Source: Bacterioplanoides sp965200585
GTDB taxonomy: Bacteria; Pseudomonadota; Gammaproteobacteria; Pseudomonadales; Oceanobacteraceae
Direction: 5' to 3' (one strand)
Assembly (NCBI RefSeq): GCF_965200585.1
Contig: NZ_OZ241361.1
Length of the DNA: 64,000 bases
This document shows positions 52,894 to 62,433 of the stretch, one piece after another. Each line of letters opens with the position of its first letter. The first letter of the stretch is position 1. The position numbers and the translations under genes were made by a program. Below the pieces are notes generated by a model. That model searched no databases. It was not told the DNA's origin and worked only from the letters and a program-made list of their open reading frames with translations.

Positions 52894-53910
52894 TTAAGCC
52901 AATGCATAATGAATACTCCGTGTTGTCGGTTCCTGGTGCAGATACGAATCACACCCAAGCTGATGCCATTGACGACCCAAAACCATTGATGAAACTGGTG
53001 TTTGCACATTAAACACAAGGTCAAATTTCAAAGGTTTCTTAATATAAGTAATCAGCAGTTGGGCTAATGTCTCCAGTTTGTCAGGGTCATTACGCAGCGC
53101 AAAATACTCTTGTTGTTCGATAACTCCGGTATGAATACGAAAAGCATTATTTTGATCATGGATATAACTCCCCAAATGAGCAGTTTCTCCCAATTGATGA
53201 TTACTGTTACCTAAGCGCAAACACAGCGCTTCCGGAATCCTGACCGTTCTCATCACAAATTCTTCGATCTTAACCCCATCAAGGCCAAGAAAATCTTCAA
53301 CAAGCACTTTTATCCCAGCTGCAGAACGTTCTGCTTTCGAAAACAATCCAAAATAACGGAGTTTTAAACGTGCCAGAGAAGAGTTTTGCTCATGATCGAC
53401 CACACCAAGCAGGCTGTATAGCATCTGCCAGTAGTTACTTTTCTCATTCTCTACTGCGTTAAAATTAAATTTGAATAGAGACCAGGCATCATAAAGCTTA
53501 GGAAGCATCTGGCTATGAATGATATCCAGAAACTCACGCGGTGCATCTAACTCATCCCAATGACTATCGAGAAGCTCTTCGTTGTAGAAATCCGGCAAGG
53601 GTGATGACAAACCGTATAAACCAGATATCTGAGTGATAATTTCATAACCTGATTCCTTATCAGCAACAATTACATCACTAATATCTGTTTGGCTATAGCC
53701 TAATCCTAACTCTGGTCGCACAGATATTGTTCTTGCAGGTCGTCGCGGAGAAACCGGATAACAAGCATTAATTTTATCTAAAATCCTGTAAACCTGAAAA
53801 AATTCGTATTCCTGATGATTTTCAACAATATCTTTTTCTATAACAGATAGATTCTCACTGACGACACTTGCCACTGACTTTATTTTCGCCATTGACTTTA
53901 CGTTTGCCAT
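52894..53910 (-). CDS. tssG: T6SS baseplate protein TssG
   Basis: 338 residues. FFQVYRILDKINACYPVSPRRPARTISVRPELGLGY at the N-terminus, YGLSSPLPDFYNEEL and the C-terminal FDLVFNVQ match TssG/ImpH. With TssF and TssE it forms the baseplate wedge. Its start overlaps the end of tssF by 13 bp. The N-terminal 25 residues are unusually Lys/Ser-rich. Confidence 0.93.
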   Translation of the reverse strand: MANVKSMAKIKSVASVVSENLSVIEKDIVENHQEYEFFQVYRILDKINACYPVSPRRPARTISVRPELGLGYSQTDISDVIVADKESGYEIITQISGLYGLSSPLPDFYNEELLDSHWDELDAPREFLDIIHSQMLPKLYDAWSLFKFNFNAVENEKSNYWQMLYSLLGVVDHEQNSSLARLKLRYFGLFSKAERSAAGIKVLVEDFLGLDGVKIEEFVMRTVRIPEALCLRLGNSNHQLGETAHLGSYIHDQNNAFRIHTGVIEQQEYFALRNDPDKLETLAQLLITYIKKPLKFDLVFNVQTPVSSMVLGRQWHQLGCDSYLHQEPTTRSIHYALA

Positions 53911-55583
53911 TGCATTATCTCTCCATTATTAATATTAGTAAGAGACAACATTAAGAAGCTATTAATATCATTAAACTGGCTAAATATAGTAAATAACAAC
54001 TCGCCAAATAAATATAAATCACCAACACTTGCAAAGCTGCTACCATCTACTTCTATCTGCAAGTTACGGCCTCGGATCAAATAACCTTTCTGCAATCTCT
54101 CCACAGGCACTTCGGTAAGACTTTGCAAAGAGTCAATTCGCTTTTTATTAGCAGCATGTTCTCGGGTGTCACTTTGCTCGGTTGGATTATACAGACTGAG
54201 CATAGTTTTCAGGTTATCAAGGTTTGCTACCGGCAAGTAGTTCACCGTCAGGTGTGTAATAAGCTTCCATAAGGTTCTCCCACCCGTGACAGGAGCAATA
54301 TACTCACTGATAGTCGACACATTCTGCAAGCTAACCAGATCCGGAATATCTGGCGTATTGACGCTTACATCTCCGACTTTCAGTTGCCCGGCAAGAGATC
54401 CGTTCGAGCATTTCAGCTTCGCCGTCAGCACTTCTCTGGGCGGCATATCCATATCGTTGGGATAGCTGACTCGTAGAATATTGTCTTGATCGTTAACACC
54501 TGCGTAATGTTGGATTAGCTCATAAACCGGATTATTTCCAGTTTCTTTCGCAGCTAACGAAAAGCTTTGATATTCCATCTTCTCTGATGAACGACGACTC
54601 TGACCATGTAAACTCACAATAGAGTTAATGGTAAGACTTTTATCCAAATTCCGAACAGGATTGATTGGCATATCATAGGACTTATGATCCAAGGCGATAG
54701 GCTCAGCATCCGTATCAAATAAGTTGACAGCCGGCGCACAAAATAAGCGAACATTACTTTTATCAATATTAAGATTATGCGCATGCTGATCAAGTACAAA
54801 TTTGATCTTAAATACTTTCGGCAGCCGACCAATGTTATCAAGCCCACCAATATTTAAGAATAAAAATTTGAACTTATTAATAAAGTACTCTTGAACCCTT
54901 CGATATCCGTTAAGGTCAGAGCTATTATTCTCTAACAATGACGTGTCATTCCATCCTTCTGAAGTCAGGCAATCCGAAGGCAGGTTGTACTCATCATTAC
55001 CAGCAACCAAAACTACTTTTTTAACATGCTTTGTCAACAGATAATAAAGTTGACTGGCAACAACGTAATCACCAGAAAGATGCAGAGGAAGGTCCGACAA
55101 ACTCAGTTCAGCATTCGCCAAACTGGTATTATACATAGCAACTTCAATACTGGACCCGTTCGATTCATGAAGCACATTACAGTTGCTTATCGTCAGGGGA
55201 TATACGACAACATCGCGACAGATATGAAATCGACAGCTGCGACCAGATATTTTCTTCGAATCTACTTTACTTCCTGATTCAATAGTCACCGGATTATTTA
55301 GTATATTTCTCGGAGAGAATTCAACGATTGTTGTTGCTGGTATTTCCTTCAAATAGTCAGGGGCAATAATACGTAATATTGATTGAGCAAAATCAGGAAA
55401 GTCATTATCAAGACGCTCCTGAATCCCTGCACTTAAGAATGCAGTACCCTGTAAAATCCTTTCAACATCAGGATCAGTACTGCTGCCAGATAAATGTGGC
55501 GCCAACACCGGATACTTACGAGCAAAATCCCGGGCTCCATCCCGCAATACTCTTAATTCATTTTGATAAAGATCTGTTTTCAT
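53898..55583 (-). CDS. tssF: T6SS baseplate protein TssF
   Basis: 561 residues, a little short for TssF (usually about 590-620). LYQNELRVLRDGARDFARKYPVLAPHLSG is the family N-terminus. DPDVERILQGTAFLSAGIQERLDNDFPDFAQSILRIIAPDYL follows, and the C-terminus ends VDGSSFASVGDLYLFGELL with FSQFNDINSF. It is a major baseplate wedge component. It is separated from tssE by 93 bp of degenerate direct repeats. Confidence 0.93.
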   Translation of the reverse strand: MKTDLYQNELRVLRDGARDFARKYPVLAPHLSGSSTDPDVERILQGTAFLSAGIQERLDNDFPDFAQSILRIIAPDYLKEIPATTIVEFSPRNILNNPVTIESGSKVDSKKISGRSCRFHICRDVVVYPLTISNCNVLHESNGSSIEVAMYNTSLANAELSLSDLPLHLSGDYVVASQLYYLLTKHVKKVVLVAGNDEYNLPSDCLTSEGWNDTSLLENNSSDLNGYRRVQEYFINKFKFLFLNIGGLDNIGRLPKVFKIKFVLDQHAHNLNIDKSNVRLFCAPAVNLFDTDAEPIALDHKSYDMPINPVRNLDKSLTINSIVSLHGQSRRSSEKMEYQSFSLAAKETGNNPVYELIQHYAGVNDQDNILRVSYPNDMDMPPREVLTAKLKCSNGSLAGQLKVGDVSVNTPDIPDLVSLQNVSTISEYIAPVTGGRTLWKLITHLTVNYLPVANLDNLKTMLSLYNPTEQSDTREHAANKKRIDSLQSLTEVPVERLQKGYLIRGRNLQIEVDGSSFASVGDLYLFGELLFTIFSQFNDINSFLMLSLTNINNGEIMQWQT

Positions 55584-55590
55584 GCACCAT

Positions 55591-55656
55591 GTTCGCCTAT
55601 AATTCTTGCTCGTCTATAACCTTTACTCGCCAGCAAGATTGCTCGCTTAAAGCCCG
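55591..55656. repeat. Degenerate 17-bp direct repeats between tssE and tssF
   Basis: Four consecutive segments start GTTCGCCTATAA, GCTCGTCTATAA, ACTCGCCAGCAA and GCTCGCTTAAAG, spaced 16-17 bp. They fill most of the gap between the two genes and do not encode anything obvious. Confidence 0.45.
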
Positions 55657-55676
55657 GATTGACTTAGGTTTTTCAG

Positions 55677-56090
55677 TTAAGCCAAAGGCTCAACCTGAAC
55701 TCTGCCATCCATATTAATATAAATACTGGCATTCACTTCCTGATTCGAAAGGCCTTCAACATTTGCATTAAACTGCCAACTCAGACGAATTGCCGTACTA
55801 TTTTTTTCATCATATTTCAGCTTAAAACCACCCAGTCTTTTCTCATAATGAGATATTTGATATTCCATTTCTTCTGACAGAAACTCAACATCAACACCAG
55901 AGTGCGACTGAAACATACTACGTAGGTCAGGAAGCCCCATGTTCTCATCAATTAACACGTTGCCTCGCTGAGTATTCAGAAGCAACTCAATATCGGCCGC
56001 TATTTCATCCGGTAAATCGTAGCTGTCAGCGGTACTTTTCTTACCCGCCTGCCACTCTTCAATACGTTTAAGCAAACGCTTCCCAGCCAT
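55677..56090 (-). CDS. tssE: T6SS baseplate protein TssE (gp25-like)
   Basis: 137 residues. RGNVLIDENMGLPDLRSMF is the hallmark gp25/TssE motif near residue 42, followed by YEKRLGGFKL and the closing strands. It is the hub of the wedge that connects to the sheath. Its ATG overlaps the hcp stop by one base (TGATG). Confidence 0.94.
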   Translation of the reverse strand: MAGKRLLKRIEEWQAGKKSTADSYDLPDEIAADIELLLNTQRGNVLIDENMGLPDLRSMFQSHSGVDVEFLSEEMEYQISHYEKRLGGFKLKYDEKNSTAIRLSWQFNANVEGLSNQEVNASIYINMDGRVQVEPLA

Positions 56091-56572
56091 CAGGAATCAG
56101 CTCCGAAATTATCTTCAAATTCAATGCCATCAACCTCATGAACCCACGAAATTCTGTCGTATATAAATGAAACTTTCTCCATATGCCCTAACCGTGAATC
56201 AGCTCCAACGCTATCAAATTCGACAGAAAAATTGACTGCAATAATCTGGGCGTTATGCAACGTCTGGGTAAAATACAGCTCTTCGTTACCAGCACTGTCA
56301 ATCCGATACCATTCAATGACCACTTTATTCAGTAATTCACCACCATTCAGAGCCTGGTATAACATTGGCGTCGTACGATCGATATCTTTAAGAATCGTGA
56401 TTGGCATATGCATACGCTTGCCACTTACTAAACCACGATTATCAGTTGGTAATTTAACGGAATGATCACAGGCATAGGCAATGATGGCGCCTTTTCGTCC
56501 TTCGAGAACACATTCACCTTCAATTAGCCCTTGTTCTTCCGCCTCAATTTTTACGTATCCAGGTAATGCCAT
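56090..56572 (-). CDS. hcp: T6SS tube protein Hcp (TssD)
   Basis: 160 residues. MALPGYVKIEAEEQGLIEGE at the N-terminus, then YACDHSVKLPTD, MHMPITILKDIDRTTPMLYQAL and a C-terminus ending HEVDGIEFEDNFGADS match the Hcp family. It forms hexameric rings of the inner tube and binds small effectors in its pore. It sits between the sheath gene and tssE, a strongly coupled structural block. Confidence 0.95.
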   Translation of the reverse strand: MALPGYVKIEAEEQGLIEGECVLEGRKGAIIAYACDHSVKLPTDNRGLVSGKRMHMPITILKDIDRTTPMLYQALNGGELLNKVVIEWYRIDSAGNEELYFTQTLHNAQIIAVNFSVEFDSVGADSRLGHMEKVSFIYDRISWVHEVDGIEFEDNFGADS

Positions 56573-56621
56573 AATGAAATCCTTAATTTTTCAATAGTAT
56601 TCACTTTGAAATGCAGCAACG

Positions 56622-58316
56622 TCAGGCTTTTTCAAGCCTTCCTTTTTCTTTCAAAGTAAATGTTTTCCCCATATATTTAAAATGCGGAGTCAATATTATC
56701 CGAATCAAATACCATCCACCCCGCCCTTCGGCCTCACGAACCTTGACGGAAGCACTTCTGAGAGGCCTCTTGGCACGAACGCCTGGAGAAGGACTATCCA
56801 TATCCGAAACAAACTGCCGTAGCCATGAATTCAATGATTGTTCAATTTGCGATCGGGTTTGCCAGGTGCCAATATTTTCTCTCTGCATGATTTTCAGATA
56901 GTGAGAAAAGCGGCAACTGATCATGATAAAAGGTAATTGACCATCCAGGTGTTGATTCATAACATCATCAGCCCCACTGGTTTCATCATCTGAATAATTC
57001 AAACAGGCAGGCACCGCTGAGAATCCAGCTGTGCGACAACGCTTATATATACTAAGAGCAGTGAAGCCGTGGCGAGTAAGCTGATGCAGCGTTTTATCTG
57101 AAATCATTACTTCTGTAGGAATGATATTCCGAATACGGCTATTTGATTCCTTAATCGATATTTCATCAACCAGGCCATATTCATCACCGGTAACATTAAC
57201 GAACCAGCGGTATTTCGCAAAACTGCGAATAAATACACTTGCCAGAGCAACAGATGAAGGCCCCCAAACACCGCTAACAGATCCTGGCCCTGATTCGCTA
57301 AAGCGTACTCCTGAATCATAGTTCTCATAGCGGCTACGCAATAAAAACCGAGGCAATGCCAGGGCAACATAACGACTGTCAGAGCTGCTGCGGAAACTTT
57401 GCCAGCGAGCGTAAGCAGGCTGCCCAAAGTGAGCATCAAGATCTCTGATTGTTGGCAGCTCTGAAAATGAAGAGACACCTAACAAAGAAGCACTGGCATT
57501 GCTGATTACCGGGCAATGTGACATTGCCGCAACAGCCGCCATATTCTTAATTAAAGCGACATCCTGTGAGTTTTCTCCAATATCAAAGTCAGTTACGATC
57601 AGTGTATAAGGCTTGCCTCCCAGCTGGCCAAACTCCCGCTGATACACTTTTTCATACAGAGAACTTTGAGTGATATCTGGTGAATCTTCAAAATCTTCAG
57701 TCAGTGCTTTCTTACTGGAATTCCACAATATGACTTCAATATTTTCATCACCGGGTGTATTCCGGCGTAAAAAGTCGATCGTTCTCCAACTCTGCTCCAG
57801 TTGAGAGAAAATTGTATGGTTCAGAACTTCATTAAGCTGCTGCTGAATTCTTTGCTCAAGATCAGCTTGTATCAGTAAACGATCAGCCTGAGTGTCAAAC
57901 TCTGAATCAGAATATTGAAACTCCTCAAGCAGAGGTTGAATTTCCTTACGCTTAACATTCTCTTCCGTCAGCAATCGATACAGCTGAGAAGCACGATTTA
58001 ATAAAGGAATATCTCTGATTAATTGATCAGGAACAAACTGATCTATACTCACCAATTGATAATCAATTTCAAGCAAGACATCGAAACGAGGCTGAAGATG
58101 ATTAGGAATATTTGCCTTGAAGCAAACATTCCAATTTCTCATCAATTCACCAACATCAGCTTTTAACAATCGATGATCATCAATATCAACAACTTCAGAC
58201 CGGTCATCTGCTGTTAAATCAGCAATGACCAGTATGCGCATCGGCAATTCACGCTCAATCTGATTATGATCAGAAAATGTTAAATTAATACGATCTGTAA
58301 TCGCTTCCACTTTCAA
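56622..58316 (-). CDS. Natural TssB-TssC fusion: type VI contractile sheath in one polypeptide
   Basis: 564 residues. Residues of about 1-145 are TssB-like: DRINLTFSDHNQIERELPMRILVIADLTAD, VVDIDDHRLLKADVGELM and a helix with LLNRASQLYRLLTEE. Residues 150-564 are TssC: LNEVLNHTIFSQLEQSWRTIDFL, SSLYEKVYQREFGQLGGKPYTLIV, MAAVAAMSHCPVISNASASLLG, SFRSSSDSRYVALALPRFLLR and a C-terminal PRPLRSAS-type tail (RAKRPLRSASVKVRE). Separate TssB is about 165 and TssC about 495 residues, so the linker and the TssC N-terminus are shortened. No frameshift or stop interrupts it. No other tssB is visible in the window. Confidence 0.88.
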   Translation of the reverse strand: MKVEAITDRINLTFSDHNQIERELPMRILVIADLTADDRSEVVDIDDHRLLKADVGELMRNWNVCFKANIPNHLQPRFDVLLEIDYQLVSIDQFVPDQLIRDIPLLNRASQLYRLLTEENVKRKEIQPLLEEFQYSDSEFDTQADRLLIQADLEQRIQQQLNEVLNHTIFSQLEQSWRTIDFLRRNTPGDENIEVILWNSSKKALTEDFEDSPDITQSSLYEKVYQREFGQLGGKPYTLIVTDFDIGENSQDVALIKNMAAVAAMSHCPVISNASASLLGVSSFSELPTIRDLDAHFGQPAYARWQSFRSSSDSRYVALALPRFLLRSRYENYDSGVRFSESGPGSVSGVWGPSSVALASVFIRSFAKYRWFVNVTGDEYGLVDEISIKESNSRIRNIIPTEVMISDKTLHQLTRHGFTALSIYKRCRTAGFSAVPACLNYSDDETSGADDVMNQHLDGQLPFIMISCRFSHYLKIMQRENIGTWQTRSQIEQSLNSWLRQFVSDMDSPSPGVRAKRPLRSASVKVREAEGRGGWYLIRIILTPHFKYMGKTFTLKEKGRLEKA

Positions 58317-58319
58317 CCC

Positions 58320-61300
58320 CTACCAGCAATAAGCAATCGTTGAAGGAAGATCAAGAGGAACGGTATCCAGGGTTTGAATAACCGGACGCTGCCCTTCGAT
58401 TTCATAGTTCAGATCAATATAACGAACATTCAGATTTTCTAACTGAGCCTGCTGATTAGGAAAATCTTCCGGAGTAAATACACGACGTCCGCCGTGGAAA
58501 TCTGTTAAGAACTTAGCAAATCCTTTTACGCCATTGTAATCCTTAGTCAGCATCAGCTGGCCAATATCAATTCGAAGACTGACATCACCACAGTTTTCAA
58601 GAGACCATAAAAAGTTATGTTGAGTCGGATAATTATAATTCGCCATTGTTTGCGTACCACTGCTACAGTGCAGATCAATAAACGTTGCATATGGCGATAC
58701 AGAAGCATCCGGGTTTGAGCCTGATGGCAGCGCATTCATCGAAACAACAAACTCATTACCCACCACAAAAGCACCGTCACTGGCTTTATTAACAACCTCA
58801 AGGAAGGCATCATCCAACTGCAAACTCCGGTCATTTACATCTGCTTTGATATAACCACGCTTGTAACGTTTGGAAACAAAGGGAGCAACCTCTGTATCAA
58901 CAAAGTTCCATAACAGCCCTTCTTCCCCAACAATTGCATTACCAAGCTCATTCCTTGGAATACCACTCAATTCAGCAAGTACATTGTTTTCCCAACGATC
59001 CTGAATTTCGCAGCTGCTTTCGCGTTGCATATAGTCATATGCAGTATCAATTGGGCCAGTAAATAACTGCCAGAATAAACGTGTATTCGATACAGGCCGT
59101 CCGACCAAAGATTGCAGGTCTTTAACAGAGCCCCATGCCGATGCAACTGGCCCTGAGCCTTTTTCGGGTGAATCAGGCGAAGTAAACAGCGTCGTGATTG
59201 AATCTAACGACTGTGAGCGGGATGACGCACGGAATGCTACTTCAGCCAAAGCCTGCTTATAAGCATCAACTGACTTTACAGCATCATCTAATACGCTGTC
59301 TCCAGCATCATCTTTTTGTCCCTTAGTCGCTTTCTTATGAATTTTCAAGCCTTGCTTTGCCAGCTTACCGGCCTTACCCAGTTTTCCTAATGCCTTCTTC
59401 AGCAGTCGGTTGTTGCCTCTGCCTTTTCGACCATCACTAATAGAGTATGATTGGATTTCCGTAAATAAAGCGAGCTGGCCTTTCGATGGATAATCAGCAT
59501 CTTCAAACGGAGAAAGCTGTTGATACATGTCTTCCATCAAGCGGAAATATGGATTATCGGATGTTGCCATTCGATCCAGTAACGCAGACCATTCCTCCCG
59601 ATCTCGTTGCTTGAACTTACCTTCATCAAAGTTCCGGGCAAACAATAACCAGGTTTCGATATATTCCCGTTGATAATAAAGGTCAAAGTCCTGTTTGATT
59701 TCCGTCAGCTGCTTATCATCACTGTTTGCTCTCTGAAACTCAGAAAGGAAACTCTGAATGAATTCATAACCACTCAAGGTAAAAGCAGGCTGAATAACAG
59801 GAGGTTCTGGCAGAGTGATCGATCCACCCCAGTAGTCTTTGAGACGCACTGAATCAAACCCTTGAGAATCAGCCCACTGAACAATCCAGGAATAATCACC
59901 ATGATTATTCTTAATCAGATACAACAGTTTTGATTGCAAGCTGATCTTTTCATCATTCAGGGCAACCAGAGAAGGGTTCCACCCCACATAGGTTGTATAA
60001 AGCTCACTGTATAAAGAAGAAGCATCTGAGCTAACACTTAAATCCTGAACTGCAATATAGTCTTTACCAATAGGCAGATCTTCACCAACTTCCTCCTCTG
60101 GAGGATTCAGGCGATCCTGAAGAATATTAATTCGGCGTACCAAGCCTCCCGCTAAAGCACTGATATTGCGTCGTTCAAGCGCATCAATCGTTACCTTCAG
60201 ATTGTTATCATAAGGCGCCAGCAAGCTCTTCTGCATAACATGAACAAACTCTTCCTTCAGATCGACCACCGGATTTACATTACCGGAAATCAGTGACCAT
60301 GGGACAATTGAGCCTTCCTGATACGCTTCCAATGACTCAATCAGGTCTTTTAATCGGTAGAGGTTTTCCAGTCGGGAATCAATAGACATTTTTTCAGATG
60401 AAACATCAATTTTACTGGAAGAGTAATTCGTATAAATATCGTTAAGGGCTTCACGGTCTTGATTAAACAAAGCAGAAAGAGCAACCAGAGCAACAAAGGT
60501 CACCGCTCCGCTGATACCAAAGGCATAACGACTGATCGCACGCCGGAAGCGCACTGCACTTGGCAAATTAACAAGGAAGCTACGATCTGATGGCAGGATC
60601 TTGGTGAACAGATCGTGAAGAAACATCCCATCTGCTACTGTTTTTCCCTGTTCATCATGAACACTGGAAGAAAAGTACAAGCCCCTGAATGGCGGTGCTT
60701 CCTGATAAGCGTTACCTTTCAATGCTGTTTTAATGAAGGTATGCAAGCCGGCACGCAAACGCTCCATTGCAACTGGCAACATCAAAACATCATCACTGAC
60801 ATTACTGTCTTGTTCCAGCATTAATAAACGCAAGTCTTTTAATCGGGCAGTCACATTATCCAGCGCATGATTTGCTATCGACTCATAATCACCAGAATCT
60901 GAATCATTAAGATACCCCATCGCCTGTACTTTGCTGTCTTCTGGTAATCCATTTACCCATTCTGAAAACCCGGGAATCAAATCAGATTTCGTCACCATCA
61001 GGTAAACCGGCACTTTCACTTCCAGTTTTTCCATCATACGGTTAATGCTATTACGAACCTGACGGCCTTCTTCAAGCAACTCAGCTTCACTTGCTCCCAA
61101 TAACCGGTTAGCAGCCACAACAAGAATAACCCCATTTAGAGGCTCTTTTTGTTTATGCTTTGCAACCATATTGAGCAACTGGGTCCACTCTTTACGGTCA
61201 CGCTCCAGATTATCAGGTACGGCATAACGACCAGCAGTATCGAGCACAATGCCTTCTTCATGAAGCCACCATTCAATATTCAGCGTAGAGCCTTCTTGCT

Positions 61301-61748
61301 TCTCGGAGAGATCAATGGAGGGTAATAGTAACTTCGCATTACGTAAGCTGGTGCTTTTACCAGAAGTTGGGCGACCAAAAATCATGTACCAAGGAAGAAC
61401 GTATAACGGATCTCCCTGGAATTTCAGTTGAGAACGCTTTAATGCACGAACCGTTCGGTTCCAGCCAAAGCGTAACGAGCGACTTAATTCAGCCGGCGTC
61501 ATCCCCAAATCATCAGAGTCATTAACACCTTCACCCTGATTTAGAATACTTTTGACCTGATTACGCGCCCGGTACCGAATAATAAGCTTCCGGATAATAA
61601 CAACTGTCAGCCACAGGCCGAAAATTGCCCCCAATGCATAAGCACCCTCAATCATTGGCCGCTCAAGCAGGTAGGTAATACTGAGAACAACCGATGAAAC
61701 CAGCAGGATGATAAACATCCAAAGCAAAATTTTCAGAAACGTTTTCAT
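58320..61748 (-). CDS. tssM: T6SS membrane-complex protein TssM (IcmF)
   Basis: 1142 residues. Two N-terminal helices (ILLWMFIILLVSSVVLSITY and MIEGAYALGAIFGLWLTVVII) and a third near residue 410 anchor it. The cytoplasmic NTPase has Walker A GRPTSGKST near residue 128 and DTAGRYA near 175, so it is likely active. The periplasmic half ends with the TssM C-terminal domain (FLTDFHGGRRVFTPEDFP). It spans the envelope with TssL and TssJ. Confidence 0.95.
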   Translation of the reverse strand: MKTFLKILLWMFIILLVSSVVLSITYLLERPMIEGAYALGAIFGLWLTVVIIRKLIIRYRARNQVKSILNQGEGVNDSDDLGMTPAELSRSLRFGWNRTVRALKRSQLKFQGDPLYVLPWYMIFGRPTSGKSTSLRNAKLLLPSIDLSEKQEGSTLNIEWWLHEEGIVLDTAGRYAVPDNLERDRKEWTQLLNMVAKHKQKEPLNGVILVVAANRLLGASEAELLEEGRQVRNSINRMMEKLEVKVPVYLMVTKSDLIPGFSEWVNGLPEDSKVQAMGYLNDSDSGDYESIANHALDNVTARLKDLRLLMLEQDSNVSDDVLMLPVAMERLRAGLHTFIKTALKGNAYQEAPPFRGLYFSSSVHDEQGKTVADGMFLHDLFTKILPSDRSFLVNLPSAVRFRRAISRYAFGISGAVTFVALVALSALFNQDREALNDIYTNYSSSKIDVSSEKMSIDSRLENLYRLKDLIESLEAYQEGSIVPWSLISGNVNPVVDLKEEFVHVMQKSLLAPYDNNLKVTIDALERRNISALAGGLVRRINILQDRLNPPEEEVGEDLPIGKDYIAVQDLSVSSDASSLYSELYTTYVGWNPSLVALNDEKISLQSKLLYLIKNNHGDYSWIVQWADSQGFDSVRLKDYWGGSITLPEPPVIQPAFTLSGYEFIQSFLSEFQRANSDDKQLTEIKQDFDLYYQREYIETWLLFARNFDEGKFKQRDREEWSALLDRMATSDNPYFRLMEDMYQQLSPFEDADYPSKGQLALFTEIQSYSISDGRKGRGNNRLLKKALGKLGKAGKLAKQGLKIHKKATKGQKDDAGDSVLDDAVKSVDAYKQALAEVAFRASSRSQSLDSITTLFTSPDSPEKGSGPVASAWGSVKDLQSLVGRPVSNTRLFWQLFTGPIDTAYDYMQRESSCEIQDRWENNVLAELSGIPRNELGNAIVGEEGLLWNFVDTEVAPFVSKRYKRGYIKADVNDRSLQLDDAFLEVVNKASDGAFVVGNEFVVSMNALPSGSNPDASVSPYATFIDLHCSSGTQTMANYNYPTQHNFLWSLENCGDVSLRIDIGQLMLTKDYNGVKGFAKFLTDFHGGRRVFTPEDFPNQQAQLENLNVRYIDLNYEIEGQRPVIQTLDTVPLDLPSTIAYCW

Positions 61749-61749
61749 A

Positions 61750-62424
61750 TTAATTTACTAACTTAATAATGTCAGAGACCCATCCATTGATCTGAACGGC
61801 ATAGAATAAGAATGCACCAGCCACTGCAACAAAAGGAAATACAGAAAACACCGGCAGTAAATTTTTCCGGCTTTTCATTAATTTATTTTCTCGCATATCT
61901 TTTTGGTAGGCATGAGAAAACAAAATAGTTTCATCAAGATTTGCCAGTGAATCTTCAGGAAACAGAAGTGATAAGTTGTATCCTCTGGCCTCCTCAATCC
62001 TTGGTCGGTCTTCAGGCATAAAGTACTTACCCTTAAAACCGAGCCCGATACACATCAGGTAAATTTCCCGAATCTCACTATCACTCCCCTGCCGATTCAG
62101 CAAATTAAGGCGATCGTAAAACTCACTGCCCGCATTTGTTGTATCAAAATAATGGCGCTGCAGAGAGTCATTTTTCCAGCTGTGTCTGTCTTTCCACTCA
62201 GAAGTCAGAATCAACTCATCAATATAAGCAACAACCGGAAACAGCGACTTCATGCGTACCTGTTCGTCAGTTCCAGACGCCGCAATGGTCGCCAGAGCTC
62301 TGTCAATCCAGCTTCTGAACTTTTTCTTAAGCTCTTCTGACGTTAACGAACCATCGGTACTCAAAGCATTTGTCAGGTTTCGAGCAGCCAACAAGCTTTC
62401 GAGATAATGATCAAGTAATCTCAT
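61750..62424 (-). CDS. tssL: T6SS membrane-complex protein TssL (DotU)
   Basis: 224 residues. A cytoplasmic helical domain (AYIDELILTSEWKDRHSW, YDRLNLLNRQGSDSEIREIYLMCIGLGFKGKY) and one C-terminal membrane helix (FSVFPFVAVAGAFLFYAVQ) define the short DotU type. There is no OmpA/peptidoglycan-binding extension, so anchoring must come from TssJ or another protein. It is packed between tssK and tssM with 9-bp and 1-bp gaps. Confidence 0.94.
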   Translation of the reverse strand: MRLLDHYLESLLAARNLTNALSTDGSLTSEELKKKFRSWIDRALATIAASGTDEQVRMKSLFPVVAYIDELILTSEWKDRHSWKNDSLQRHYFDTTNAGSEFYDRLNLLNRQGSDSEIREIYLMCIGLGFKGKYFMPEDRPRIEEARGYNLSLLFPEDSLANLDETILFSHAYQKDMRENKLMKSRKNLLPVFSVFPFVAVAGAFLFYAVQINGWVSDIIKLVN

Positions 62425-62433
62425 TACACTTCC

